Assembly (NCBI GenBank): GCA_038243605.1
Contig: JBBSQX010000006.1
Coordinates: forward strand, 66,496 to 130,495
Length of the DNA stretch: 64,000 bases
DNA from: Terrimesophilobacter sp038243605
GTDB taxonomy: Bacteria; Actinomycetota; Actinomycetes; Actinomycetales; Microbacteriaceae
Direction of reading: 5' to 3'
Shown here: in pieces, positions 51,641-60,730 of the stretch
Layout of the letters: the number at the start of each line of letters is the position of its first letter
Position numbering within the stretch: position 1 is the stretch's first letter
Position numbers and translations under genes: made by a program
Notes under the pieces: model-generated
What the model was told of the DNA's origin: nothing
What the model saw: the letters and a program-made list of their open reading frames with translations, nothing else
The model's database searches: none

Positions 51641-51646
51641 GTCCAT

Positions 51647-52693
51647 ATGTCGTTATCAGTAGCTATTGCCGGTGCCAGTGGGTATGCAGGTGGTGAGTTG
51701 CTTCGTTTGCTCGCAGGGCATCCGGAGTTTGAAGTTTTCACGGTGACGGCGCACCAGAGTGCGGGTATGCCCGTTTCCTCGGTGCATCCGCATCTCTACT
51801 CCTATCGTGACCGTCAATTTTCAGAGACGACAGCGGAGGCCCTTGCAGGGCATGACATTGTGTTTATGGCGTTGCCTCACGGGCAGTCTGGTGTCCTTGC
51901 TAGCGAGATGGATGGGGCACCGCTCGTGCTTGATTGCGGTGCAGATCACCGCCTCAACAGTGCCGACGATTGGAAGAAGTTCTACGGCGGTGAGTTCCGC
52001 GCCCCGTGGTCGTATGGGCTTCCTGAGTTGGTGCTTGCTGGCGGCGGTTCGCTGAGGGGCCACCTGGCTGGAGCTCATCGCATCGCTGTCCCAGGGTGCA
52101 ACGTCACCGCGATTACCTTGGGCCTCGCGCCGGGAATCCAGCAGGGGCTGGTGATGGCAGATGACCTCGTTGCGGTACTCGCTGTTGGAACGTCGGGGGC
52201 AGGGAGAGCAACGAAAGCCGAACTGCTTGCGAGCGAAATTCACGGGTCAGTGCGCGCGTATGCGGTGGGTGGTACGCACCGGCATACCCCGGAGATTCGC
52301 CAAAATCTGATGGCGGCAGGTGGGCGCAATGTGAGTGTGTCATTCACGCCCATTCTCGTTCCCACGTCACGAGGCATTCTCGCCACGTCCACAGCGCGGC
52401 TCGCACCGGGCGCTTCTGCAACGAAGATTCGTGATGCGTGGGTGAGCGCGTATGCGGATGAGCCGTTCATCACGGTGCTTCCAGAAGGATCGTTCCCCAC
52501 GACCGGTGAAGTTCTTGGTTCCAATCGTGTTCATATCGGGCTTGCTGTTGACGCCTCGGCGGGGCGCGTTGTCACGGTGACGGCTATTGACAACCTTGTG
52601 AAAGGTACAGCGGGCGCCGCCATCCAATCGGCGAACCTAGCTTTGGGGCTTCCAGAAACGATGGGTCTGCCGGTGAACGGGGTGGCACCATGA
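51647..52693 (+). CDS. argC: N-acetyl-gamma-glutamyl-phosphate reductase
   Basis: 348 residues. The NADPH-binding start SVAIAGASGYAGGELLRLL and the catalytic Cys in HRIAVPGCNVTAITLGL are present, with a His in GGTHRHTPEIRQNL. The ATG at 51647 has AGAGGTGG upstream. The frame is open further upstream to about 51476, but that stretch is not ArgC-like and lies over the leader peptide in another frame. The stop overlaps argJ (ATGA). Confidence 0.95.
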   Translation: MSLSVAIAGASGYAGGELLRLLAGHPEFEVFTVTAHQSAGMPVSSVHPHLYSYRDRQFSETTAEALAGHDIVFMALPHGQSGVLASEMDGAPLVLDCGADHRLNSADDWKKFYGGEFRAPWSYGLPELVLAGGGSLRGHLAGAHRIAVPGCNVTAITLGLAPGIQQGLVMADDLVAVLAVGTSGAGRATKAELLASEIHGSVRAYAVGGTHRHTPEIRQNLMAAGGRNVSVSFTPILVPTSRGILATSTARLAPGASATKIRDAWVSAYADEPFITVLPEGSFPTTGEVLGSNRVHIGLAVDASAGRVVTVTAIDNLVKGTAGAAIQSANLALGLPETMGLPVNGVAP

Positions 52694-53901
52694 GCGTCAC
52701 AGCGGCCGCAGGGTTCCAGGCGGCAGGCGTATCTGCTGGCCTGAGATCATCGGGAGAGCCGGATGTTGCACTTGTCGTCAATCGTGGTCCGCATTTCGCG
52801 GTTGCCACGGTTTTCACGAGCAACAGGTCGAAGGCAAACCCCATCCTGTGGTCAGAGCAGGTGGTCGCTGATGGTGTCGCGAAAGCCATTGTTCTCAATG
52901 CTGGGGGAGCGAATTGCTTCACTGGCGCGGAAGGGTTTGAAACTACCAGGTTGACCGCTGGCGCCGTAGCGGCAGGGCTCGGCATGGCTACGGAGGATGT
53001 GCTGGTGTGCTCCACCGGGCTCATCGGTGAGGTGCTTGATCGACACAAGGTTCTCTCGGGAGTGGACGCAGCGCTTGCGGCATTGAGCGGGAATGCGCTG
53101 AGCGGGAATGCATCGAGTATCAATCCCCTGAGCATCAATCCCCTGAGCATCAATGGCGGCATGCAGGCTGCCCGTGCAATCCTCACGACGGACACCGTAG
53201 AAAAGCTCAGTGTGCGTGAGCATGGGGGCTGGACAATCGGCGGAATGGCAAAGGGAGCGGGAATGCTCGCGCCGGCGCTTGCCACCATGCTCGTGGTGAT
53301 GACCACTGATGCTGAGCTAAAGTCTGCCGAACTCGACGCGGCGCTGCACGAGGCCGCAAGAGTAACGTTCAATCGACTTGACTCGGATGGCTGCACTTCC
53401 ACGAATGACCAGGTGACGATCCTTGCGTCTGGGGCCTCCGGTATTCAGCCAGCTTTAGACGATTTCACCGCAGTGCTGAAAGAGGTGTGCGCCGATCTCG
53501 CCCAGCAACTCATGGCTGATGCGGAGGGCGCAAGTCATGAGATCACGATCGTCGTGCACGGTGCGAAGAGCGAGGCGGATGCGGAAGAGGTGGGCAGGTC
53601 TATTGCCAGAAGCAACCTGTTCAAGGCCGCCGTGTTCGGGAACGATCCGAACTGGGGTCGAGTACTGGCCGCCATCGGTACCACTAACGCCGACTTCGAT
53701 CCTTACAAAGTGGATGTCAGTATGAACGGGATCAGGGTGTGTCATCACGGTGAACCGGATGTGCCACGCGATCAGGTGGATCTCTCTGACCGTTTCCTGG
53801 TGGTTGAGCTTGACCTTGCCGCCGGTATCGCATCGGCAACGATCCTCACCAACGACCTCACGCACGCGTACGTGCACGAGAACAGTGCGTACTCGAGTTG
53901 A
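52690..53901 (+). CDS. argJ: Glutamate N-acetyltransferase/amino-acid acetyltransferase
   Basis: 403 residues. Self-cleaving Ntn-type enzyme; the cleavage site with nucleophile Thr is in GAGMLAPALATMLVVMTTDA. CSTGLIGE, GCTSTNDQ-like NRLDSDGCTSTNDQVTILAS and FGNDPNWGRVLAAIG are conserved. Ahead of the cleavage region about 25 residues (ALSGNALSGNASSINPLSIN) are inserted, encoded by a five-unit 15-bp array. In the cyclic pathway ArgJ replaces ArgA and ArgE. Confidence 0.94.
   Translation: MSVTAAAGFQAAGVSAGLRSSGEPDVALVVNRGPHFAVATVFTSNRSKANPILWSEQVVADGVAKAIVLNAGGANCFTGAEGFETTRLTAGAVAAGLGMATEDVLVCSTGLIGEVLDRHKVLSGVDAALAALSGNALSGNASSINPLSINPLSINGGMQAARAILTTDTVEKLSVREHGGWTIGGMAKGAGMLAPALATMLVVMTTDAELKSAELDAALHEAARVTFNRLDSDGCTSTNDQVTILASGASGIQPALDDFTAVLKEVCADLAQQLMADAEGASHEITIVVHGAKSEADAEEVGRSIARSNLFKAAVFGNDPNWGRVLAAIGTTNADFDPYKVDVSMNGIRVCHHGEPDVPRDQVDLSDRFLVVELDLAAGIASATILTNDLTHAYVHENSAYSS
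53083..53157 (+). repeat. 15-bp tandem array (five units) in argJ
   Basis: TTGAGCGGGAATGCG, CTGAGCGGGAATGCA, TCGAGTATCAATCCC, CTGAGCATCAATCCC, CTGAGCATCAATGGC. Encodes LSGNA LSGNA SSINP LSINP LSING, in frame. Confidence 0.95.
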
Positions 53902-54749
53902 TGATGATGGCGTCTTGGGTTCAGAAGCTGCGCGGCTCTACCGTCGTGGTCAAGTTCGGCGGTAACGCGATGACCGATGATGCGCTCACGCACGCATTCT
54001 GCGATGACATCGTGACTCTCGTTGATGCAGGTGTCCGCCTTGTCGTCACGCACGGTGGCGGCCCGCAGATTTCTTCAGAACTTGCTGCGAGCGGTTTAGC
54101 CTCTGAGTTTCGAGGCGGCCTTCGAGTGACGAGCGTGGATGCCGTGCATGTTGTGCGTAATGTTCTCGTGCGCATCGGTTCCGAGCTCGTTCAGTCTCTG
54201 CAATCTTCTGGCGCGTCTGCCACCGCGGTGGGAGGCCACGAGAACAAGGTTTTTACTGCCCGCCGGGTCGGCACCATTGTCGACGGTGTGATGGTGGATC
54301 TCGGCAGAGTAGGCGAGGCCGTGACTGTTGATACAACAGCCATCCTGTCGGTGCTGGATGCCGGGGGAGTGCCCGTCGTGTCGGCCATCGGCACCGACGT
54401 GAGCGATGGTGGCCTGCTCAATATCAATGCTGATAGTGCGGCATCGAGCCTGGCTGCGGCGCTCGCAGCAGACTGGCTGCTTCTCCTGACCGATGTAGAC
54501 GGCCTTTACCTCGATTGGCCACACCGTGAGTCACTCGTGAGTCTCATGGATACCGATGAGGTGGGCGCCCTGCTTCCCCAACTCGAGTCAGGCATGATCC
54601 CCAAGGTGAAGGCTGCACGGGATGCGGTGTTATCCGGGGTCGGTCGCGCCACGATTCTCAATGGGCGTGTGCCGCACATCGTGGTGTCCGCTCCGTGGGG
54701 AACAGTCGGAACAACAGTTACCGCAGCTGGGAGGGCTACCAATGAGTGA
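53901..54749 (+). CDS. argB: Acetylglutamate kinase
   Basis: 282 residues. VVVKFGGNAM and VVTHGGGPQIS bind ATP and substrate; FRGGLRVTS, NINADSAASSLAAALAADWLLLLTDVDGLY and IPKVKAARDAVLSGV follow. It is normally the arginine-inhibited step; the N-terminal helix associated with inhibition is short here. Three successive ATG codons (53901, 53904, 53907) could start it. The argJ stop overlaps the first. Confidence 0.95.
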   Translation: MMMASWVQKLRGSTVVVKFGGNAMTDDALTHAFCDDIVTLVDAGVRLVVTHGGGPQISSELAASGLASEFRGGLRVTSVDAVHVVRNVLVRIGSELVQSLQSSGASATAVGGHENKVFTARRVGTIVDGVMVDLGRVGEAVTVDTTAILSVLDAGGVPVVSAIGTDVSDGGLLNINADSAASSLAAALAADWLLLLTDVDGLYLDWPHRESLVSLMDTDEVGALLPQLESGMIPKVKAARDAVLSGVGRATILNGRVPHIVVSAPWGTVGTTVTAAGRATNE

Positions 54750-55926
54750 CAACTGGCTCGAAGATTATCGTGCACGCATGATGGGAACTGTCACTGATCC
54801 CTTGGCGATGCTGGTGCGCGGAGAAGGGTGCTACGTGTGGGATAGCAGCGGAACCAAGTATTTAGACTTTCTCGCGGGGATCGCGGTGAATGCTCTCGGT
54901 CATGCGCATCCGGCTCTCGTGAATGCGGTGAGTCACCAGATTGCAACGCTCGCACATGTCTCGAACTATTTCGCGACTCCGCCCCAGGTGGAACTTGCGG
55001 CGCGGCTCCTGAAGATCAGCGGTGCCGGCGCCGATGGCCGGGTGTTCTTGTGCAATTCGGGAACGGAAGCCATAGAAGCGGCGATCAAACTTGCGCGCCG
55101 CAATCACGCTGGCGGCGAGAGACCCCGCATTCTGAGCCTGAAGCATTCTTTTCACGGTCGCACTATGGGCGCGTTGTCACTCACGGGGCAGCCAGCGCTT
55201 CAGGATGCCTTCGCCCCGCTTCTGCCGGGTATTGAGCATATTGATTCGACGATCGAGGCACTTGAGGCGGCCATCGGTCCCGATGTTGCTGCGCTCATCC
55301 TCGAACCGATTAAAGGGGAGGCTGGCGTTGTCGAGCTGCCAGATGGGTACTTGCAGCGCGCTCGCGAACTCACCACCCGTCACGGGGTTCTCCTCATTCT
55401 TGACGAGATTCAAACCGGTGTCGGGCGCACCGGAACCTGGTTTGCTTTCCAGCAGTTCGGCATTGTTCCCGATGCGATTGCCGTGGCAAAGGGAGTCGCG
55501 GGTGGGGTTCCGATTGGCGCACTCGTCACGTTTGGACACGCGTCGACACTTCTTGAATCGGGTCAGCACGGGAGCACCTTCGGCGGTAACCCGCTCGCTT
55601 CCGCAGCGGGGAACGCCGTGCTGGCTGAGATCGAGCGCGCAGGTTTGCTCGACAATGCGCTTCGTCGCGGGGAGCAACTGTGCAGCATACTCAGCGGGCT
55701 GAACAACTCGTTTATCCATGAGGTGAGAGGCCGCGGGCTGCTGCTCGGCGTTGGTCTTACGGCTCCGGTGGCGAAGATGCTCGCGGCAGAGGCATTTTCT
55801 CGAGGACTCATCATCAATGCTCCGAATGAGCACAGCATCCGCATTGCACCACCGCTCATAATTGGCGACGCCGAAGTCGCCGAGTTTGCACGTCTTTTCA
55901 CCGAATCATTGGAGGCAGTATCGTGA
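54742..55926 (+). CDS. argD: Acetylornithine aminotransferase
   Basis: 394 residues, class-III PLP aminotransferase. FLCNSGTEAIEAAIKLAR, SFHGRTMGALSLTG, LILDEIQTGVGRTG and the PLP lysine in AIAVAKGVAGGVPIGA are present, with STFGGNPLASAAG. The ATG lies inside argB (8-bp overlap) after GGGAGGGC. A frame upstream to 54622 is the argB shadow. Confidence 0.95.
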   Translation: MSDNWLEDYRARMMGTVTDPLAMLVRGEGCYVWDSSGTKYLDFLAGIAVNALGHAHPALVNAVSHQIATLAHVSNYFATPPQVELAARLLKISGAGADGRVFLCNSGTEAIEAAIKLARRNHAGGERPRILSLKHSFHGRTMGALSLTGQPALQDAFAPLLPGIEHIDSTIEALEAAIGPDVAALILEPIKGEAGVVELPDGYLQRARELTTRHGVLLILDEIQTGVGRTGTWFAFQQFGIVPDAIAVAKGVAGGVPIGALVTFGHASTLLESGQHGSTFGGNPLASAAGNAVLAEIERAGLLDNALRRGEQLCSILSGLNNSFIHEVRGRGLLLGVGLTAPVAKMLAAEAFSRGLIINAPNEHSIRIAPPLIIGDAEVAEFARLFTESLEAVS

Positions 55927-56846
55927 CCCGTCACTTGCTCAGGGACGACGACGTGAGTCCAGCAGAGCAGTCCGTCATCTTGGATATGGCCATCGAGCTC
56001 AAGCGGGACCGCTTCGCCATCAGACCGCTGGAAGGTCCCCGCACGGTCGCGGTGATTTTCGACAAATCGTCCACACGCACGAGAGTGTCCTTTGCTGTCG
56101 GTATCGCTGACTTGGGTGGCGTTCCTCTCATCATCAGCACCGCGAACAGCCAGCTTGGTGGCAAGGAGACGGCCGCAGATACTGCTCGAGTGCTCGAGCG
56201 TCAGGTTGCGGCAATTGTGTGGCGCACCTACGCCCAGTCGGGGCTGGAAGAGATGGCGCACGGCACGACGGTGCCGGTGATTAACGCGCTCAGCGATGAC
56301 TTCCACCCCTGTCAGCTTCTCGCGGACCTGCTCACGATTCGTGAACACCGCGGTGAGTTGGCCGGGCTCACCGTGACCTTTCTCGGTGATGGTGCGAGCA
56401 ATATGGCGCAGTCTTACCTGTTGGCAGGGGCCACAGCGGGGATGCACATTCGTATTGCGTCGCCCGCAGACTTCTCGCCAGCGGATGACGTGGTCGTCGA
56501 CGCCGAGAAACGTGCCGCCCTCACGGGAGGGTCAATTGCACTTTTCGCTGATCCCCGCGATGCCGTGGCGGGTGCCGATGTCGTTGTCACCGACACGTGG
56601 GTGTCGATGGGCAGAGAACAAGAGAAGGCGCAACGTATCACCACGATGTCGGCGTTCCAGGTGAACTCCGAACTGCTCGCGCTCGCACAACCCGACGCAC
56701 TCTTTTTGCACTGTCTTCCCGCCGATCGCGGGTTCGAGGTGACCGCCGACGTTCTTGATGGCCCGCAGAGCGTCATCTGGGATGAAGCCGAAAACCGCTT
56801 GCACGCCCAAAAAGCATTGCTCACGTGGTTGCTCCAACAAGTCTGA
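55923..56846 (+). CDS. argF: Ornithine carbamoyltransferase
   Basis: 307 residues. Carbamoyl-phosphate-binding STRTR (in FDKSSTRTRVSF), HPCQLLADLLTI and the ornithine-binding loop with Cys in FLHCLPADRGFEVT are conserved. GTG start overlapping argD. In most actinobacterial clusters argR follows here; only 36 bp separate this gene from argG. Confidence 0.95.
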   Translation: MTRHLLRDDDVSPAEQSVILDMAIELKRDRFAIRPLEGPRTVAVIFDKSSTRTRVSFAVGIADLGGVPLIISTANSQLGGKETAADTARVLERQVAAIVWRTYAQSGLEEMAHGTTVPVINALSDDFHPCQLLADLLTIREHRGELAGLTVTFLGDGASNMAQSYLLAGATAGMHIRIASPADFSPADDVVVDAEKRAALTGGSIALFADPRDAVAGADVVVTDTWVSMGREQEKAQRITTMSAFQVNSELLALAQPDALFLHCLPADRGFEVTADVLDGPQSVIWDEAENRLHAQKALLTWLLQQV

Positions 56847-56847
56847 A

Positions 56848-56853
56848 TACACT
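56848..56853 (+). promoter_or_regulatory. Possible -10 element upstream of argG
   Basis: TACACT in the argF-argG gap. It would start an mRNA with a short leader including AAGGAG (56868-56873). Confidence 0.35.
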
Positions 56854-56882
56854 AGAAAACGAAACTCAAGGAGATCTCTCTC

Positions 56883-58097
56883 ATGTCAGAACGCGTAGTG
56901 CTTGCCTACTCAGGTGGTCTCGATACCTCCGTTGGAATCGGCTGGTTAAAGGATGCAACGGGTAAAGATGTTGTCGCCCTCGCCGTGGATGTCGGCCAGG
57001 GTGGAGAGAACATGGAGGACATCCGCCAGCGTGCTCTTGATTGTGGCGCGGTCGAGGCTGTCGTTGTTGACGCGAAGGAGGAGTTCGCGAACGATTACCT
57101 CATGCCCGCGATCAAGGCGAACGCGAGTTACCAGAAGCAGTACGCGCTGGTGTCTGGGCTTTCTCGCCCGGTGATTGCGAAGTATCTAGCGAAGACGGCA
57201 CGTGAACTTGGCGCCGACACTGTCGCTCACGGTTGCACAGGAAAAGGTAACGATCAGGTGCGTTTCGAGGCGGCTGTTGCGGCGCTTGCGCCTGAGCTTA
57301 CGAGCATTGCGCCGGTGCGTGATCTCGCGCTCACACGCGATAAAGCGATCGTGTACGCCGAGAAGCACAACCTTCCCATCGAGCAGTCCAAAAAGAACCC
57401 ATATTCTGTCGACAAAAACGTGTGGGGCCGCACTCTTGAGTGTGGTTTCCTTGAGGACCCGTGGGCCCCGCCGATTGAGGACCTTTACGAGTACACGCAA
57501 GACCCCTCCGTGGTGAAGCCTGCCGACGAGATCATCATCACGTTTTCGCAGGGAATCCCCGTGGCCATCGACGGCGTAACGCAGTCGCCGCTGGAGATTA
57601 TCCAGAACCTCAACACGCTTGCCGGCAAGCACGGTATCGGTCGAGTGGACATCATCGAGGATCGGCTTGTGGGCATTAAGAGTCGCGAGATCTACGAAAC
57701 CCCTGCCGCGACAACGCTTATTGCCGCGCATGAGGCCCTCGAGAATCTCACCCTGGAGCGCGATGTGAGCCGTTACAAGCGCAAGATCGAAGCGGATTGG
57801 GCAAACCTGGTCTACGACGGCTTGTGGTTCTCTGGGCTCAAGCGCTCACTCGACGCGTTCATTAACGAAACACAGAAGTATGTCAGCGGCGATATCCGCC
57901 TCACTCTGCAGGGCGGTCGTGCGGTCGTCACCGGGCAGCGAAGTGTCGAGAGCCTTTATGATTTCGACCTCGCCACTTACGACACGGGTGACACGTTCGA
58001 TCAATCTCTTTCTAAGGGATTCATCGAGCTGTGGTCGTTGCCGAGTCGCATCTCTGCTCGTCGGGATGCTGCACACGAAAGCAAGGCCGGCAACTAG
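56883..58097 (+). CDS. argG: Argininosuccinate synthase
   Basis: 404 residues. The ATP pyrophosphatase motif AYSGGLDTSVGIGWL starts the protein, followed by HGCTGKGNDQVRFEA, KKNPYSVDKNVWGR and GIGRVDIIEDRLVGIKSREIYE. AAGGAG precedes the ATG. The stop overlaps argH by one base. Confidence 0.96.
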   Translation: MSERVVLAYSGGLDTSVGIGWLKDATGKDVVALAVDVGQGGENMEDIRQRALDCGAVEAVVVDAKEEFANDYLMPAIKANASYQKQYALVSGLSRPVIAKYLAKTARELGADTVAHGCTGKGNDQVRFEAAVAALAPELTSIAPVRDLALTRDKAIVYAEKHNLPIEQSKKNPYSVDKNVWGRTLECGFLEDPWAPPIEDLYEYTQDPSVVKPADEIIITFSQGIPVAIDGVTQSPLEIIQNLNTLAGKHGIGRVDIIEDRLVGIKSREIYETPAATTLIAAHEALENLTLERDVSRYKRKIEADWANLVYDGLWFSGLKRSLDAFINETQKYVSGDIRLTLQGGRAVVTGQRSVESLYDFDLATYDTGDTFDQSLSKGFIELWSLPSRISARRDAAHESKAGN

Positions 58098-59524
58098 TGT
58101 CCACGGGGGGAACAACCAACGAGGGAAGCCTGTGGGGTGCCAGGTTTTCCGATGGCCCCTCTCCTGAGCTCGCGCGTCTGAGTAAGTCGACCCACTTTGA
58201 TTGGCAGCTGGCACCGTACGACATCGCCGGTTCTCGAGCGCATGCGAAAGCGCTCGCGGCCGCCGGCTACCTCGACGGTGCAGAGCGTGAACGAATGCTT
58301 GCTGCGCTCGACACGCTGCTCGTTGGAGTGAGCGAGGGCTCCGTCGTCGCTCATGACGGTGATGAAGACGTGCACGGTGCGCTCGAGCGGGAACTGCTGA
58401 AGATTGCGGGGTCCGAACTTGGGGGAAAACTTCGCGCGGGGCGGAGTCGCAACGATCAGATCGCGACTCTGGTTCGGCTCTATCTTCTCGACCACGCTCA
58501 CGTGATCGCACGCGAAGTGCTCGCCCTTATTGAGGCGATCTCGGCACAAGCGGCTTCCCACGAAGATGCCGTGATGCCGGGGCGTACCCATTTGCAGCAT
58601 GCCCAGCCTTTGCTGCTGGCTCACCATTTGCTGGCGCATGCGTGGCCGCTTGTGCGCACTCTCGAACGGGTGCGGGATTGGGGGGTGAGGGCATCCGTCT
58701 CACCGTATGGGTCTGGAGCGTTGGCGGGAAGCTCTCTCGGTCTTGATCCGGCGCTCGTCGCAGTGGAGCTTGGTCTTTCTGGGCCGAGTGAGAACTCGAT
58801 TGATGCCACGTCGGCGCGCGATGTTGTGGCGGAGTTCGCGTTTATCGCTGCCCAACTTGGGATTGACCTTTCCCGGTTCGCTGAGGAGATCATCATCTGG
58901 AACACCCGGGAGTTCGGGTTCGTGACGCTTGATGATGCCTACTCCACCGGCTCGTCGATCATGCCCCAGAAGAAGAACCCAGATATCGCTGAGCTTGCGC
59001 GCGGTAAGTCTGGGAGGTTGATCGGCAATCTCACCGGATTGCTCGCGACGCTGAAAGGTTTACCACTGGCGTACAACCGCGATCTGCAAGAAGACAAGGA
59101 GCCGGTCTTCGACTCCGTGGAGACCCTCGAGGTGCTGCTTCCTGCTTTTACCGGCATGGTCGCTACGCTGCGTTTCGATACAGCGCGCATGGCGGAGCTT
59201 GCGCCGCAAGGATTCTCGCTTGCCACGGATGTCGCCGAATGGCTTGTACGGCAGGGCGTTCCAGTCCGAGACGCATACGAAGCCACCGGCGCGCTTGTGG
59301 CATTTTGTGAATCGAATGACCTCACACTCGACGAAGTCAGCGATATCCAGTTGGCGTCGGTCTCGTCCGCTCTCACACCAGAAGTGCGCACTGTCCTCTC
59401 GGTGGAGGGTTCCATCGCAAGCCGTAATGGGGTTGGCGGTACTGCGCCGGAGCGTGTCGCAGAGCAGCTCGCACATGTTGCTGAGCGCGCGCGCGACCTT
59501 GCGTGCGAACTGAAGGTGCGATGA
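58097..59524 (+). CDS. argH: Argininosuccinate lyase
   Basis: 475 residues. The fumarase/aspartase-superfamily signature GSSIMPQKKNPD is present, with ARSRNDQ-type RAGRSRNDQIATL and MPGRTHLQHAQPLLLAHH. GTG start at 58097 shares its first base with the argG stop. A frame upstream to 58031 lies in argG. Confidence 0.96.
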   Translation: MSTGGTTNEGSLWGARFSDGPSPELARLSKSTHFDWQLAPYDIAGSRAHAKALAAAGYLDGAERERMLAALDTLLVGVSEGSVVAHDGDEDVHGALERELLKIAGSELGGKLRAGRSRNDQIATLVRLYLLDHAHVIAREVLALIEAISAQAASHEDAVMPGRTHLQHAQPLLLAHHLLAHAWPLVRTLERVRDWGVRASVSPYGSGALAGSSLGLDPALVAVELGLSGPSENSIDATSARDVVAEFAFIAAQLGIDLSRFAEEIIIWNTREFGFVTLDDAYSTGSSIMPQKKNPDIAELARGKSGRLIGNLTGLLATLKGLPLAYNRDLQEDKEPVFDSVETLEVLLPAFTGMVATLRFDTARMAELAPQGFSLATDVAEWLVRQGVPVRDAYEATGALVAFCESNDLTLDEVSDIQLASVSSALTPEVRTVLSVEGSIASRNGVGGTAPERVAEQLAHVAERARDLACELKVR

Positions 59525-60156
59525 CGTTCGACCGTTCTCTTCTCCTCGTTCCCAGTTACGAGTTTGCCCCGTTGCTGCTCGGCTCGATTCTCACTGTTGA
59601 CTCGCCAGAGGGTTCTGTGAGTGTGCGCATTACCGAGGTGGAGGCTTATCACGGGTCAGAAGATCCTGGCTCGCATGCCTTCCGTGGCAAAACGAATCGC
59701 AACGCTGTCATGTTTGGTGAACCTGGGCACCTTTATACCTACTTCACCTATGGAATGCACACGTGTGCGAATGTTGTCTGCGGCCCAGAGGGGCAAGCCT
59801 CTGGATGCCTGCTGCGGGCGGGGGAGGTCGTGGACGGTATCGAGTTGGCGAGATCTCGCCGCGTAACTTCACGGGCGGACAGGGACCTTGCCAGAGGGCC
59901 TGCTCGCCTCACCGTGGCAGCGGGAATTGCGCTCGCGGATGGCGGAGCAGATCTCGCGGCGAGCCGCATCCATTTGGAGCTCGGCGGGGGAGTCCCCGAG
60001 GTGGCGACGGGGCCTCGCACGGGGGTTTCTGGCTTAGGAGGGGCCGCTGATTTTTCGTGGCGGTTCTGGATTCCGGGTGACCGCACGGTGTCGCCCTATA
60101 AAGCGCACGCGCATCACCGCGGTTTGCAGGCTGACGGTTCGGTCACCAACCGATAA
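59521..60156 (+). CDS. DNA-3-methyladenine glycosylase (MPG/AAG family)
   Basis: 211 residues. The catalytic Glu lies in ITEVEAYHG; RNAVMFGEPGHLYTYFTYGMHTCANVVC forms the base-flipping and nucleotide-binding face. It excises alkylated purines. The ATG overlaps the argH stop (ATGA), so it is made as the last gene of the arginine operon, an arrangement also seen elsewhere in actinobacteria. It overlaps the convergent membrane-protein gene by 14 bp. Confidence 0.9.
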   Translation: MTFDRSLLLVPSYEFAPLLLGSILTVDSPEGSVSVRITEVEAYHGSEDPGSHAFRGKTNRNAVMFGEPGHLYTYFTYGMHTCANVVCGPEGQASGCLLRAGEVVDGIELARSRRVTSRADRDLARGPARLTVAAGIALADGGADLAASRIHLELGGGVPEVATGPRTGVSGLGGAADFSWRFWIPGDRTVSPYKAHAHHRGLQADGSVTNR

Positions 60157-60730
60157 TTGCGGGGGCAACGCACGCGGCGGCCCACACAATGCTCACGAGT
60201 GTTCCGATGATGAATCGCTCGCGGGCGGCAGAGTTCTCGAGTTCCGAGAATCGGCCGAGGCCTTTGACCGCGACAACGATGGCGACTGCCGCGAACTGAC
60301 CGATGAGTGCAGCGCCCATAATGATGAGGCGCTCCAGGTAGCCGATGGTCATGCCGCCGCGCAGAATCTCGCGGTCTTTCGTTTTCGTTCCACCGTCGCT
60401 CACTAAAATGCCGCCGTGATCGCCGAGCGGCACGGCGCTGCTTCCCGCGAGGTCGAGTACGACAAGTACTAGAGGGCTTCCGCCGACAACGCCCATCAGC
60501 ATGAGTAGGGCCGTGGCGGCAATCTGGAATCCGAGGGCCGGCATGGTTTCTTCGCTCATTGTTGCGGAGAAGATGATGGTGGCCACAACAAGAACCACGA
60601 CGGGAACGATGAGCCAATACGCGCCTGGTTTCTGCGCAGTGGGCCGGCGGCCTGCCATCAGTGCCAGTAGAACTCCGGCGGCGAGTAGCAGCAGCAGTGC
60701 ACTCCAGAGGATGATGTCGATGGCATTCAT
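60143..60730 (-). CDS. SatD-associated multi-pass membrane protein
   Basis: 195 residues, about five hydrophobic segments. The C-terminal motif GGMTIGYLERLIIMGAALIGQFAAVAIVVAVKGLGRFSELE is typical of membrane proteins encoded next to SatD genes. The function is unknown. The ATG overlaps the satD stop, so the two proteins are probably partners. Confidence 0.75.
   Translation of the reverse strand: MNAIDIILWSALLLLLAAGVLLALMAGRRPTAQKPGAYWLIVPVVVLVVATIIFSATMSEETMPALGFQIAATALLMLMGVVGGSPLVLVVLDLAGSSAVPLGDHGGILVSDGGTKTKDREILRGGMTIGYLERLIIMGAALIGQFAAVAIVVAVKGLGRFSELENSAARERFIIGTLVSIVWAAACVAPAIIGW

Noticed and set aside
51476..51646. N-terminal extension of argC in its own frame
   Set aside because: The 57 residues are Ser/Pro/Arg-rich and unlike ArgC; a ribosome binding site precedes the ATG at 51647. 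The Arg-rich leader is in a different frame.
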